This document shows, piece by piece, positions 18,750 through 30,300 of a stretch of DNA of 64,000 nucleotides. The DNA is from Polaribacter litorisediminis (GTDB lineage Bacteria; Bacteroidota; Bacteroidia; Flavobacteriales; Flavobacteriaceae), in NCBI RefSeq assembly GCF_019968605.1, contig NZ_CP082966.1, positions 4,019,501 through 4,083,500 on the forward strand, read 5' to 3'. Both the position numbers and the translations under genes were made by a program. The notes beneath the pieces are model-generated. The model was not told the origin of the DNA, searched no databases, and saw only the letters and a list, made by a program, of their open reading frames with translations. Position 1 is the first letter of the stretch. Each line of letters opens with the position of its first letter.

Positions 18750-19190
18750 ATGGAAGAGCAATACTATTGCTGTCGATACTGTAAAAAGGATTTTGTACCA
18801 AAAAGAAGGAAGGTACAGAAATTTTGTAGCAATTCTTGCAGGGTTTCGTTTCATCGTTTTAAGAATGTTGGGCTAGCAATAAAGTCTACTGATCTTCAAA
18901 TAAAAGAGAAAGAGCAGGGGACTAGTAAAGTAAAAGTAGATGAAATAAGTGCAGCTGGAGTTGCGAACTCAGCAATTGGAGCAGGTATCGTTGAAATTGC
19001 TAAAAATATTTTTACTCCAGAAGAAAATAAACCGGCAACTAAAGGGGATGTTTTAAAACTAGCGGCTAGTTTAAAACGATATCATCAAATTAAAAATTTA
19101 CCACCAAACTTAATGGGACAAATTCCTTATTTTGATTTACATACTAATAGGTTGGTTTACTTAGGAAATAGACTGCCGTTTAAAAGTTAA
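18750..19190 (+). CDS. Small zinc-finger protein, element backbone
   Basis: The 146-residue protein begins with a Cys4 zinc-ribbon-like unit: CRYC at about residues 7-10, then CSNSC at about 26-30, in a basic context (KRRKVQKFCSNSCRVSFHR). This is followed by a Gly/Ala-rich segment (SAAGVANSAIGAGIVEIAKNI) that could be an amphipathic or membrane-touching helix, and a short C-terminal tail. The protein at 51089 in element C has the same architecture and clear sequence similarity. A DNA-binding regulator or recombination directionality factor is plausible but not shown. Confidence 0.7.
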   Translation: MEEQYYCCRYCKKDFVPKRRKVQKFCSNSCRVSFHRFKNVGLAIKSTDLQIKEKEQGTSKVKVDEISAAGVANSAIGAGIVEIAKNIFTPEENKPATKGDVLKLAASLKRYHQIKNLPPNLMGQIPYFDLHTNRLVYLGNRLPFKS

Positions 19191-19200
19191 GACACTTCCT

Positions 19201-19232
19201 TTTGTTTTATTTAAGCAAAATGTATATCTTTA
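19201..19232 (+). promoter_or_regulatory. Putative Bacteroidota-type promoter for the defence gene block
   Basis: TTTG at 19201-19204 is followed after 20 bp by TATCTTTA (19225-19232). This is close to the TTTG / TAnnTTTG consensus except for the last base. It lies in the 178-bp gap before the large helicase gene and would drive the block from 19369 onward. Confidence 0.4.
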
Positions 19233-19368
19233 GAAACTATCTTTTTTAGTTAAAAATTGCGCAAATAAAACTAAATTTTATTGATTTTATTTCACACTCT
19301 AAATGTTAAATTTAGAATGGTTGAAATGAATTAATCAGAATTAGGGAATTAAAAGAAAATAATTGCAA

Positions 19369-22300
19369 ATGAATATATTCAACGTCCATAATCAAATTAT
19401 AAGTGATTATAAATCGTATATTAATAGTTTTTTATTAATAAAAGATCAAAGAATAAAGAAAAAAGTAGAAGAAGAATTAGAAGAAGGTCGATTATGGCCG
19501 GAACCTTTAATTCAATTCAATCCAACATTTGAAAAAGGAATTTCAATTAAAAAATTGGCGGATGACCAAATTGTAGATAGTGGGTTAAATCATTGTTTTA
19601 AAGGATTTGATTTGTATCGTCATCAGGTTGAGGCTATTAAAAAAGGTGTGAATGGTGAAAGTTTCATTGTTACCTCAGGAACAGGTTCTGGAAAGTCTTT
19701 AACTTTTTTAGCTACAATTTTTAGTGACCTATTAAAAAATAATTACGCTTCAGGAATTAAAGCAATATTAGTTTACCCAATGAATGCTTTAATTAATTCT
19801 CAAGAAGAGGAGATAAAAAAATACGCTGATAACTTTAAAGAAAATACAGGTCAAGATTTTCCTTTAACTTTTGCAAAATATACAGGGCAAGAATCTGGAG
19901 ATGAAAGAGAGAATATTAAAAACAACCCTCCAGATATAATCCAGACCAATTATATGATGCTGGAGTTAATCATGACAAGAGCTTCAGAAAGGTCAATGCG
20001 CGACTCCATTTTTGAGAATTTAAGATACTTAGTTTTTGATGAATTGCATACTTATCGTGGTCGTCAAGGTGCAGATGTATCTTTATTAATAAGAAGAATT
20101 CAAGCCTCCTCAAATAATGAATTAATTTGTATTGGTACCTCCGCTACTATGGCAAGTGGAGGAACTTTGTCTGATCAAAAATTGGCAGTTGCGAAAGTAG
20201 GGAAGCAAATTTTTGATAAAGAGTTTAATAAATCTCAAATTATAGGTGAGTATTTGGAGAATACGACTATAAGTAGTGTCGTTAATTTGAAAGAAGTAGC
20301 AAGAGTTTTAAGAGATAAAATAGATATTTCTGAATCGTCAGAAATGTTCATAAACCACCCATTAGCTATTTGGTTAGAAAATAAAATAGCTTTAAAATTA
20401 TTAGAAGATAATACAACAACAAGAGCAACTCCAAGAACATTATCCTTAATAGCACAAGAATTATCAGTGGATACAAATGTAGATATTGAACTATGTAAAA
20501 GTATGCTAGTTGATTTTTTAAAATGGGCTGAGTTTTTGAACGAGGAAGCTTCTAAAATGAATAATCGTAAAAGCTATTTGCCTTTTAAATTTCATCAATT
20601 TATAGCACAAACAGGTAATGTTTCTGTAACAATGGAAATTCCTGAAGATAGACAGATTACCTTAGATAATACCTTGTACACAAGAGATGATGAAACAAAT
20701 CAGGAACTTTTTGTGTATCCAGTTTTATTTAGTAGATATTCTGGGCATGAATTTATTTGCGTAAGAAAGGACTATGATAAAAATATATTAATTCCAAGAA
20801 ATCCAAGTGACTTACCTCAAAAAATAACCAAAACTTCTTTAGCTGGTAGTAAAGCTTTAGGTACAAAAAAAAGACAATTAGGTGCATTAGATTTTCCTGA
20901 TGGATATATTTTATTGAATAATGATCAGCCAATTTGGAAAGATGATGATATTTTTGACTTACCGGAAAACTGGACAAAAAAGAGTGATGAAAGAGTAATA
21001 GAGAATTATTATGAATCTAAAATACCTCAAAGAATTTGGATTGATAAAAATGGTGATTTTTCAGAAAATGAAGATAGTTCAAAAATACAAGCGTGGTTTC
21101 TTCCTTGTCATTTGCTTTTAGATCCTACATCAGGTGTAATTTTTGACTCAAAAGTTCATGAGTTTACAAAATTAATGCGTCTTGGTAATGAAGGTAGAAG
21201 CACAGCAACAACTATTACGGCTTTAAGCACTATAAAAGCTTTAAATCAAGAAGGTTTAGATCAAAGTTTACAGAAGCTATTAAGTTTTACGGATAATAGA
21301 CAAGATGCCTCTTTACAGGCAGGTCATTTTAATGATTTTATTTCAACAGTTCAATTAAGGTCAGCAATATATTATGCTCTTTTAGATAATAATGAAGGAT
21401 TAAACGCAAGTAATATAGCAAATAAAACGGCTGAAAAGTTGGCGTTAAAAGAGATTGAATACGCCAGGAGACCTTCTGAAAATCCAAAATATCCAGATGC
21501 AAAAAATAAAGAAATGCTAGAAGAGTATTTATTTACTCGAATTCTTTATGACTTGAAACGAGGTTGGCGTTACAATACACCTAATCTTGAACAATGTGCA
21601 TTATTAGATATTGATTATAAGACATTAAATCAATTAGCAAAAGATGATGATGAATGGAAAAATATAGCATTAATGAATGTGTTATCTGTATCAGAGCGTA
21701 CAGAAGTATTAAAACAAATAACAACTTATTTTAGAACTTCTTTTGCTTTAGATCATCGTAAATTAGAAGAAGGTAAAAGAGCTGAACTTGCAAATGAAAT
21801 AAAAGACAAACTAAGAATTGATAGTAATTGGTGCTTAGATGAAAATGAGAAAATTGCAGCTCCAGTAACGCTAATACCAAGAGGTGTTGGCAAGTTGCCT
21901 TTTGGTATAGAAACTGCAGGTTGTGGACATTTAAGTGCTTTAGGAAAGTATTTCAAAAGGCTATTTAATCAGTATCACGGTAAAACCCCTTTTAAAGGAG
22001 ATGAATTAACCGATTTTATGATTACTATTTATGAGGTAATGCGTCGAGCTAATATATTACAGTCTTTTGAAGTAAAAGGAAGAAAAGGATCAGTAATGGG
22101 GTATCGACTTCGTTTAGACCAGGTAGTTTGGAAGTTAGGTAATGAAAAAACAGTAGAATTAGATAAAGTTCGAATTAATACGATTTCTGATCTTGAAATA
22201 AAACCAAACACCTACTTTCAAGACTATTATAAAATTAACTACGCAGATTTAAATAAGAATATTTATGGAGCTGAGCATACAGGTCAGTTACCTTCTCATG

Positions 22301-24582
22301 ACAGACAAGAGAGAGAAATAGATTTTAGATCAGGAAAAATATCAGCGCTATTTTGTTCACCTACAATGGAATTAGGAATTGATATTAGCAGTATGAATGT
22401 GGTACATATGCGAAATGTTCCTCCGGGTCCTGCTAATTACGCACAAAGAAGTGGGCGTGCAGGTAGAAGTGGGCAAACGGCTTTAGTAATGACTTACTGT
22501 TCAAATAATTCCCCTCATGATAGAAATTATTTTGACAATGCTACAGAAATGGTTGCAGGTGTTGTCGCAGCACCAAAACTAGATTTATCAAACCAAGAGT
22601 TGATAATTTCTCATTTAAATGCATACATTTTTATGGAGTTGGGACTGTCACAAGTTAGAACATCGGTTTCTGAGATTTTAGATTTATCTCAAATGGATAA
22701 ATTTCCTATTCGAGAAGATATCAAAGCTTTTATAAAAGAGCAGATTGAATTAAATCAAGATAAATGGATTATTCAATTTAAAAAATCCTTAAAAAATATA
22801 TTACCTCAATTAAAAGAGAGTAACTGGTATTCTGATAAGAAATTAGAAAATCAAGCAAGAAAGTATTTCGAAATTTTAGATCGTAGCTTTAATCGTTGGA
22901 GAGAATTATATAGAAATGCAACGAAAATGATTAATAAAGCACGAATGATTATGGATGATCCTACGATCAAGTCTGGTGCTCAAGAAAAGAAAAACGCAAA
23001 TAAAGATCATTTTTTAGCACAAAGACAAAGAGAACTTTTACTAAATGATTCTCGAAATTATAGCTCTCAATCAGAATTTTACATTTTCAGGTATTTAGCA
23101 GCTGAAGGTTTTTTACCAGGATATAATTTTACACGTTTACCAGTAAGAACTTTTGTTGGTAATAGAGATAAAGGAGAGTACATTTCTAGACCTCGTTTTA
23201 TTGCTTTAAAAGAGTTTGGTCCAAATAATCTGATTTATCATATGGGTAATAAGTACCGTGTAAATCGTATGATGTTAACAGATTCTGAACAATTATTACA
23301 TAAATTAAAAATAAGTAAAACTACAGGATATGTTTTCTTAGATGCTGAAGGTGTTAGTGTAAATAATGACCCAATCACTAATGTAGAATTAAATAACGAG
23401 GATACCCTGGAAGTAAAACCAAATTTATTAGAATTAGCTGAAAGTCAAACAAAACTAATGGAACGTATTTCTTCACAAGAGGAAGAACGATCATCATCAG
23501 GCTATGATATAGAACAATACTTTTCTTTTTCTGGAGGACTTAGAAACACTCAAAAAAGTAAGTTAACCTATAATGGAGAATTGTTGTTAGAATTACGCTA
23601 TGGTCCTTCTGCAAGATTATTGCAATTGAATAGAAAATGGAGAAGATCGAAGCCAGGAGATGAAAATGGATACAATATTGGCTTAAATACAGGTTTTTGG
23701 AAAAACCCATCAGAAGAAGAAAAAGAACCTGAAAAAGATCCTATTAAAAAAGTACATGTATATGCAACAGACACAGCAGATGTTTTATATATACAACCAG
23801 TAAAAACTTTAGGACTTGATGAAGATGGCGTTATTACGCTAACTTATGCTTTAAAAAGAGCTATTGAGAAAATTTTTCAAATAGAGGAAAGTGAATTGGG
23901 TGCTTGGAACATGGGATCTGGAGAGCATGCAAACATATTATTATATGAAGCTGCTGAAAGTAGTTTAGGGGTTCTCTCTGAATTGATTAAAAATCCAGAT
24001 AAACTAAAAGAAGTTTTCAAAGAAGCTTATAAACTATGTTACTACAATCCAGTAACGCTGGAAGATGATAAACCAGATGCACTTCGTGCATCTTATGATG
24101 ATTTATTATCCTATTACAATCAAAGACATCATGGGGTTATCAACAGAGAGTTTATTAAAACACCTTTAGAGTTACTTTTTAAAGCAACTATTGAAGTAGG
24201 TAAAAATGAACAAAGTAATTATCATAAACAGTTTGAATTTTTAAAAGATGCTTATGACAAAAAATCATCAACTGAATTAAAGTTTTTAAATTATTTATAC
24301 AACCAAGGTTTGGCGCTTCCAGATAGAGCTCAGGTAAATTTTAAAAATTATTACATTTCTGCAGATTTCGTTTATGATAACAGTGATAACGGTACTCAAT
24401 CATTTGTATTTATTGATGGATCAGTGCACGATAAAGAATCTGTAAAAGAAGATGATATTAAAAAGAGAGGTTTGTTAGCAGATGCTGGTTATGACGTAAT
24501 TGTTTGGAGATATGATCTAGATTTAAAAGAATTGGCAGAAAGCAGAAAAGATATTTTTAGAAAAGTGGTAGATAATGAATAG
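19369..24582 (+). CDS. DISARM-like SF2 helicase with DUF1998-type region and nuclease-like C-terminus
   Basis: The protein has 1737 residues. I place the start at the ATG rather than the TTG two codons upstream. Helicase motifs are GTGSGKS (104-110), DELH (224-227), GTSATMASG, and QRSGRAGRSGQ (about 1027-1037). A long insert separates the two RecA lobes. The region around 1510-1545 (GSGEHANILLYEAAESS) matches the DUF1998 domain of MrfA- and DrmA/DrmB-type helicases. The last 80 residues (ADFVYD near 1665, FVFIDGS near 1683, VIVWRYD near 1710) resemble a Vsr/DUF559 PD-(D/E)XK fold. The next gene overlaps its end by 8 bp. It probably translocates on DNA and may cleave it. The helicase assignment is firm and the nuclease is inferred from pattern. 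Confidence 0.88.
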   Translation: MNIFNVHNQIISDYKSYINSFLLIKDQRIKKKVEEELEEGRLWPEPLIQFNPTFEKGISIKKLADDQIVDSGLNHCFKGFDLYRHQVEAIKKGVNGESFIVTSGTGSGKSLTFLATIFSDLLKNNYASGIKAILVYPMNALINSQEEEIKKYADNFKENTGQDFPLTFAKYTGQESGDERENIKNNPPDIIQTNYMMLELIMTRASERSMRDSIFENLRYLVFDELHTYRGRQGADVSLLIRRIQASSNNELICIGTSATMASGGTLSDQKLAVAKVGKQIFDKEFNKSQIIGEYLENTTISSVVNLKEVARVLRDKIDISESSEMFINHPLAIWLENKIALKLLEDNTTTRATPRTLSLIAQELSVDTNVDIELCKSMLVDFLKWAEFLNEEASKMNNRKSYLPFKFHQFIAQTGNVSVTMEIPEDRQITLDNTLYTRDDETNQELFVYPVLFSRYSGHEFICVRKDYDKNILIPRNPSDLPQKITKTSLAGSKALGTKKRQLGALDFPDGYILLNNDQPIWKDDDIFDLPENWTKKSDERVIENYYESKIPQRIWIDKNGDFSENEDSSKIQAWFLPCHLLLDPTSGVIFDSKVHEFTKLMRLGNEGRSTATTITALSTIKALNQEGLDQSLQKLLSFTDNRQDASLQAGHFNDFISTVQLRSAIYYALLDNNEGLNASNIANKTAEKLALKEIEYARRPSENPKYPDAKNKEMLEEYLFTRILYDLKRGWRYNTPNLEQCALLDIDYKTLNQLAKDDDEWKNIALMNVLSVSERTEVLKQITTYFRTSFALDHRKLEEGKRAELANEIKDKLRIDSNWCLDENEKIAAPVTLIPRGVGKLPFGIETAGCGHLSALGKYFKRLFNQYHGKTPFKGDELTDFMITIYEVMRRANILQSFEVKGRKGSVMGYRLRLDQVVWKLGNEKTVELDKVRINTISDLEIKPNTYFQDYYKINYADLNKNIYGAEHTGQLPSHDRQEREIDFRSGKISALFCSPTMELGIDISSMNVVHMRNVPPGPANYAQRSGRAGRSGQTALVMTYCSNNSPHDRNYFDNATEMVAGVVAAPKLDLSNQELIISHLNAYIFMELGLSQVRTSVSEILDLSQMDKFPIREDIKAFIKEQIELNQDKWIIQFKKSLKNILPQLKESNWYSDKKLENQARKYFEILDRSFNRWRELYRNATKMINKARMIMDDPTIKSGAQEKKNANKDHFLAQRQRELLLNDSRNYSSQSEFYIFRYLAAEGFLPGYNFTRLPVRTFVGNRDKGEYISRPRFIALKEFGPNNLIYHMGNKYRVNRMMLTDSEQLLHKLKISKTTGYVFLDAEGVSVNNDPITNVELNNEDTLEVKPNLLELAESQTKLMERISSQEEERSSSGYDIEQYFSFSGGLRNTQKSKLTYNGELLLELRYGPSARLLQLNRKWRRSKPGDENGYNIGLNTGFWKNPSEEEKEPEKDPIKKVHVYATDTADVLYIQPVKTLGLDEDGVITLTYALKRAIEKIFQIEESELGAWNMGSGEHANILLYEAAESSLGVLSELIKNPDKLKEVFKEAYKLCYYNPVTLEDDKPDALRASYDDLLSYYNQRHHGVINREFIKTPLELLFKATIEVGKNEQSNYHKQFEFLKDAYDKKSSTELKFLNYLYNQGLALPDRAQVNFKNYYISADFVYDNSDNGTQSFVFIDGSVHDKESVKEDDIKKRGLLADAGYDVIVWRYDLDLKELAESRKDIFRKVVDNE

Positions 24583-27391
24583 AGAACATAAACCTGGAAC
24601 TTTAATAAATTACAGAGGTAGAAGATGGATTGTAATGCCTTCCGATGATAAAGAAATCTTAAACATAAAACCATTAGGAGGTTCTGATCACGAAATGACA
24701 GGTGTTTTTTTACCAATTAAAATTCCTGGACAAGAAATTACAGATACAGAAATAGAGTATCCAGAAAAAAAAGATATTGGTGATTTTCAATCGGCTAAAT
24801 TATTATTTCAGGCTGCAAGATTATCATTTAGAAATGCAGCAGGTCCTTTTCGTTGTATGGGTAAGTTATCATTTCGTCCTCGTTCTTACCAAGTGATTCC
24901 CTTAGTAATGTCTTTAAAACAAGAGGTTACTCGTTTGTTAATAGGAGATGATGTAGGTATTGGGAAAACAGTAGAAGCTTTAATGATTTTAAAAGAAGCT
25001 ATGGAGCGTGGTGAAGTAGATCGTTTTGCAGTAATTTGTTTACCTCATTTATGTGAACAATGGCAAGGTGAATTAAAAGACAAATTAGACATTCAAGCGG
25101 AAATTATTCGTTCTTCAACAATTGCAAGATTAGAGAGGCAAATACCTGATGATAGAAGTGTATTTCATCATTATCCATATCAAGTAATTTCTATTGATTA
25201 TGTGAAACAAGATTCTAAAAAAGGAATTTTTCTAACAGATTGTCCTGAATTCATAATTGTAGATGAAGCACATACTTGTACTTTACCTGCTGGGGCAAAA
25301 TCAAAAACACAACAACAACGTTATAGTTTATTGCACGATATAGCTCAAGATGATAAAAGACATTTATTATTATTAACAGCTACACCTCATAGTGGAAAAG
25401 ATACTGAGTTTCGTTCACTATTAGGGTTATTAAACCCAAAGTTTGATGCTTTAGATTTTGAAAATATTACACAAGCTCAAAGAGTTGAATTGGCTAAATA
25501 TTTTGTCCAGAGAAAAAGAGCAAATATCAAAAGATGGTTAAATGAAGATACTCCCTTTCCAGATAGAGAAACAAAAGAAATTGGTTATACATTAAATACA
25601 GCTTATAAAAATTTTTATACAGAAGTGTTAAGTTTTGCTCAAGGAATAACTAGAAAAGGAGAAAAAACAAATAAAGGTGCTGCACATTATTGGGCAGCAC
25701 TAGCATTATTAAGAGGAGTAATGTCTAGTCCAAGAGCAGGATTGGATATGTTAAAAGCAAAAAGAGCTAAACAAATCATTAGTGATGAGATCATAGTTGA
25801 AAACCCATTATTATCTGCTGAAAATGAAGATTCAGATATATTGGAAACAGATCTAATGGAACAATTAGAATTACAGTCAGAAGATGTAATTACAATAGAT
25901 AATTTGATCAAGCAAGTTGAGCAATTAATGACCTTAAAAAATGATAATAAGGCAAAATTCGCGATTGATCAGGTAAAAGAATGGGTAGGTAATGGCGTCT
26001 ATCCTATAATTTTCTGCCGTTATATTGCAACAGCTAAATATTTAGGAGATTTATTAAAAAGCGCTTTACCTAAAGGTATTGATGTGCAAGCCATCACTTC
26101 AGAATTTGCAGATGAGCAACGTAAAGAAATGATTGACGGAATGGGTAAAAGCAATAAGCGCGTTTTAATTGCAACGGATTGTTTGTCTGAAGGAATTAAT
26201 CTACAAGAACATTTTACAGCAGTATTACATTATGATTTACCTTGGAACCCTAATCGTTTAGAACAGCGTGAAGGACGTGTAGATCGTTATGGTCAAGAAG
26301 CTGAAACAGTATATGCTTATTTATTATGGGGCGAAGACAACCCTATAGATAGTGTGGTTTTAAAAGTATTGATTAAAAAAGTTAGAGACATTCAAAAAGC
26401 AACTGGGGTTTCAATTGTTATTGGAGACGAGAATAAATCTATTATGGATGCTGTATTAAAAGAAGTCTTATTAGATCCTTCAAAAGCAGTATTAAGTGAA
26501 AACCAAATGGCCATAGATTTTGGAGATGAGGTTTCAAATGCCAATAAAATAATTACAAATCAACTTGAACAAGCCAAACAAAAAGCAGAAAAACTACGTA
26601 CTATTTTTGCACATGAAAGTATAAAGCCAGAAGCCATTGAAAAGGAATTAAAAGAAGTAGATGAAGTAATAGGTGATGTAAAGACGGTTGAAAACTTTGT
26701 AATACATGCTTGTAGAACCTTAGGAGCAACTGTAAACAAAGAAAATAAAGGTTATATTTTAGACCCATTTAACTTACCTGAACATTTAAAAAGGACTTTA
26801 CCAGATGCACCCCAAATTCCATTGAGTTTTGTCTCTCCAACACCTAGAGGAAGAATATATATTGGTCGTAATCATAAATTGGTAGAGCAATTAGCGCAGC
26901 TAATGATGTCTTTGGCTTTTGAGCCTAAAAAAGGGGTCAATCATATTGCACGTGCTGCCGTAATTCAAACAGATGCAGTAAAAGCAAGAACTACCATTGT
27001 GCAATTTAGAGTTAGAAATGTAATTAAAGAAGTAAACAGAAATAGAGAGTTAATTGCAGAAGAATTGTACTTGTGGGGGTATAGTGGTAAAGAGAGCTCT
27101 AAAGAAATACTAGATTATCAAACTTGTAAAAAACTATTAAATGAAGCGAAAAGTGCTGTAAATATATCTCAAGAACGTCAAGAACAATTATTTACAGAGG
27201 TAAAAGAAACGTATCATACCTTAAAAAGTGAAGTACAAATTTTGTCAGAAGAAAGAGCAATGCACTTAGTAGCATCTCATGGCAGATTTAAAGAATTAGT
27301 GGGAGGGAGAAGATATGAAGCAGTGCATCCTGTTTTACCTCCAGATGTTATCGGTATTTATGTATTAATGCCTAAACCTAAAATGCTGTAG
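24575..27391 (+). CDS. SNF2-type helicase of the DISARM DrmD kind
   Basis: The 938-residue ATPase has its ATG inside the last codons of the upstream helicase gene (8-bp overlap), which implies translational coupling. Lobe 1 has Walker A GDDVGIGKT (124-132), a VDEAH box near residue 229 and LLTATPHSG. Lobe 2 has ATDCLSEGINLQ and NPNRLEQREGRVDRYGQ, the arginine-finger block of SNF2/RapA-like proteins. The long C-terminal part (about 640-938) contains a helical region and a basic segment, as in DrmD. It sits between the DUF1998 helicase and the adenine methylase, which is the family's usual company in DISARM-like loci. It likely remodels or translocates along DNA. Confidence 0.87.
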   Translation: MNREHKPGTLINYRGRRWIVMPSDDKEILNIKPLGGSDHEMTGVFLPIKIPGQEITDTEIEYPEKKDIGDFQSAKLLFQAARLSFRNAAGPFRCMGKLSFRPRSYQVIPLVMSLKQEVTRLLIGDDVGIGKTVEALMILKEAMERGEVDRFAVICLPHLCEQWQGELKDKLDIQAEIIRSSTIARLERQIPDDRSVFHHYPYQVISIDYVKQDSKKGIFLTDCPEFIIVDEAHTCTLPAGAKSKTQQQRYSLLHDIAQDDKRHLLLLTATPHSGKDTEFRSLLGLLNPKFDALDFENITQAQRVELAKYFVQRKRANIKRWLNEDTPFPDRETKEIGYTLNTAYKNFYTEVLSFAQGITRKGEKTNKGAAHYWAALALLRGVMSSPRAGLDMLKAKRAKQIISDEIIVENPLLSAENEDSDILETDLMEQLELQSEDVITIDNLIKQVEQLMTLKNDNKAKFAIDQVKEWVGNGVYPIIFCRYIATAKYLGDLLKSALPKGIDVQAITSEFADEQRKEMIDGMGKSNKRVLIATDCLSEGINLQEHFTAVLHYDLPWNPNRLEQREGRVDRYGQEAETVYAYLLWGEDNPIDSVVLKVLIKKVRDIQKATGVSIVIGDENKSIMDAVLKEVLLDPSKAVLSENQMAIDFGDEVSNANKIITNQLEQAKQKAEKLRTIFAHESIKPEAIEKELKEVDEVIGDVKTVENFVIHACRTLGATVNKENKGYILDPFNLPEHLKRTLPDAPQIPLSFVSPTPRGRIYIGRNHKLVEQLAQLMMSLAFEPKKGVNHIARAAVIQTDAVKARTTIVQFRVRNVIKEVNRNRELIAEELYLWGYSGKESSKEILDYQTCKKLLNEAKSAVNISQERQEQLFTEVKETYHTLKSEVQILSEERAMHLVASHGRFKELVGGRRYEAVHPVLPPDVIGIYVLMPKPKML

Positions 27392-27394
27392 ACT

Positions 27395-30300
27395 ATGAAC
27401 TTTTCAAGCATCAACATACAAGGAAATATTCTTTCTTCAGAGATTTTAGACAAAATTCGTTCAGAAGAAAAATTCAAACACCAACAACCGGAAGCATTTG
27501 GTTTAGCAAGAACTGCTTCATTAAGAGATGAGATAGGAATGTCTTGGGCAATAATGCGTACACATTGGCAAGCCTATAAAAAAAGACTAGAAACCTTACC
27601 AAAAGGAGATACAGGAACGTCACTAACGAGAGAACGTTTAATCATTCCTTTATTAAGTGAATTAGGATTCGAAGTTTCTCGCCAAAAGGCACAATTGGTA
27701 AATGGCAAGTCTTACGCAATAAGTCATGGTGCTACTAATAAAGATCATTACCCAATTCATATTATGGGGTATAATGATCACTTAGACAAACGAAGAGATG
27801 TTGGAGGTCCGCGTTTATCTCCTCATGCATTGGTGCAAGAATACCTCAACAATACAGAGCATTTATACGCATTAGTTACCAATGGAAAGCAATTACGATT
27901 ATTACGTGATGCTACAAGATTGGTAAGGATGAGTTATGTGGAGTTCGATTTAGAACGCATGTTTGAAGAGGAGCTATATGCAGATTTCTCTCTACTATTT
28001 CGTGTATTGCATGCAACACGAATGCCAGATAAAATTGATGGCGGTTCAGAAAGTGTTATTGAGTATTACCATCAAGAAAGTATGGCTTCGGGTACACGCA
28101 TTCGTGAAAAGTTAAGTGAAGCCGTGGAAAACTCTATCAAAACATTAGCAAATGGTTTTTTAGAGCATCTTAGCAATACAGAATTGATACAATTATTTGA
28201 AACGAATTCAATTTCGGCTGATCAATATTATACACAACAATTAAGTTTAATTTACAGAATACTTTTTCTAATTGTTTTAGAAGAACGCAAATTAATTTAT
28301 CCTGATGATTTAACAGAAGAACAACAACGTTTTAGAAAGGTATATTATCGATATTATAGTATAGAACGCTTACGTAAATTAACAGAAAATAGAGTCTATG
28401 TAGATGCGGATAAATACGATTTATGGGAAAGTTTAAAAACTACCTTTTTAATATTTGAACATGAAGAGTATGGAGCTAAATTAGGAATAAAACCTCTAGG
28501 CAGTGGTTTATTTGCATCTAATGCTATTGGCATTTTAAAAGAACAGTTTTTAAGCAATGGTAATTTAATTGAAGTTTTAAAACGTTTAACAACCTTTGTA
28601 AACGAACAAAAAGTATTAGTTCGTGTCAATTATTCCGATTTAGATGTAGAGGAGTTTGGTTCTATCTATGAAGGGTTATTAGACTACAAACCTGTAGTTC
28701 AAAATATAGGTTCACAATTTCAATTTAGTTTTATACCAGGAGATGATCGTTCTAGTTCTGGCTCTCATTATACACCGGAAGAATTGGTGAAACCCTTAAT
28801 AAAACATTCTTTAGAGTATATCATCGCAGATAAATTAAAAGAATCAAATCCAGAAGAAGCACTTCTTTCTATTACAGTATGTGATGTAGCTTGTGGTTCT
28901 GGTCATATATTACTGTCTGCAGCGCGAAAAATAGCAACAGAATTGGCTAGTATACGTGAAGGTGCAGAACAACCTTCGCCAACTTATTACAGAGCAGCAA
29001 TGAAAGATGTGATACGTAACTGTATTTACGGGGTAGATTTAAACCCATTGGCAGTAGAGTTGTGTAAAGTAGCATTGTGGTTAGAAGCACACAACCCAAA
29101 CGAACCTTTAAACTTTTTAGACCATCATATTAAATGTGGGAACGCTATTGTAGGTTTGGCTCATTTTGAAGAATTACAAAACGGTATTGCCACAGAAGCT
29201 TTTAAAACCTTACCGGGAGACGACAAAGAGTTTGCAGCAACGCTAAGAAAGAAAAACACAGCAGAACGCAAAACCAAACAAATTAGCACATTTGATACCG
29301 AAAAAGAAGATGTAAACCTACAAGGCATACAAAAAGAATTTGCAACATTTGTAGCATTACCCGAATCTTCACCAGAAGAAATTGCAGCCAAAGCAGAGGC
29401 TTATAAAAACTTAACAACAGATAAAAAATGGTACCGTTTAAAAAACTTAGCAGACTTGCAAGTAGCGCAATTTTTTATACCCAAAACAGTTGAAAACAGA
29501 GAGAAACTAACTACTAACGAAAAATACAAAACTTATTTAAACTCGGGTGCTCAAATTATAGACCGTGGAGCTGCAAATGCAATGGCAGTTAAAAAACGTT
29601 TTTTTCATTGGTTTTTAGAATTTCCACAAGTATTTAGCAATGGGGGTTTTGATTGTATTTTAGGAAATCCTCCTTTTTTAGGTGGACAAAAATTAAGTGG
29701 TACTTATGGATATCCATTTACGGAATTTATAAAATATGAATACACACCAATAGGCAGTGTAGATCTTGTTACTTACTTTTTTAGAAGAATATTTCAAATA
29801 ATTAAAAAGGGAGGATTTCAATCATTAATATCTACTAATACTATAGCTCAAGGGAATGCTAGAACTGATGGTTTAGTTATTATTAAAGAAAAAGGTGGCG
29901 CCATAAATTATGCAGTGAAATCAATGAAGTGGCCGGGATTAGCAGCGGTTGAAGTTGCCCTCGTAACTATCTTTAAAGGAAAATGGATTAAAACTTTGGT
30001 GTTAGATCAAAAAAAAGTAGAATATATTACTACTTATCTAGATAATCAGGAGTTTTTAGGAGAGCCTTATTCATTAGTTTCAAACACAAATAAAAGTTTC
30101 CAAGGCTCAATCATTTTAGGAAAAGGATTTGTGATTGAAAAAGAAAAAGCTAATCGAATTATTAATTCAAATTCAAAATACAAAAATGTATTATATCCGT
30201 TTTTAAATGGACAAGATTTAAACAATACGATCGATCAAAAAGCAAAACGCTGGGTTATTAATTTCTTTGATTGGAAAAAAGAAAAAGCGGAAAAGTACGA

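Noticed and set aside
19363..19368. TTG start for the DUF1998 helicase
   Set aside because: An ATG lies two codons downstream, and the two extra residues add nothing recognisable.
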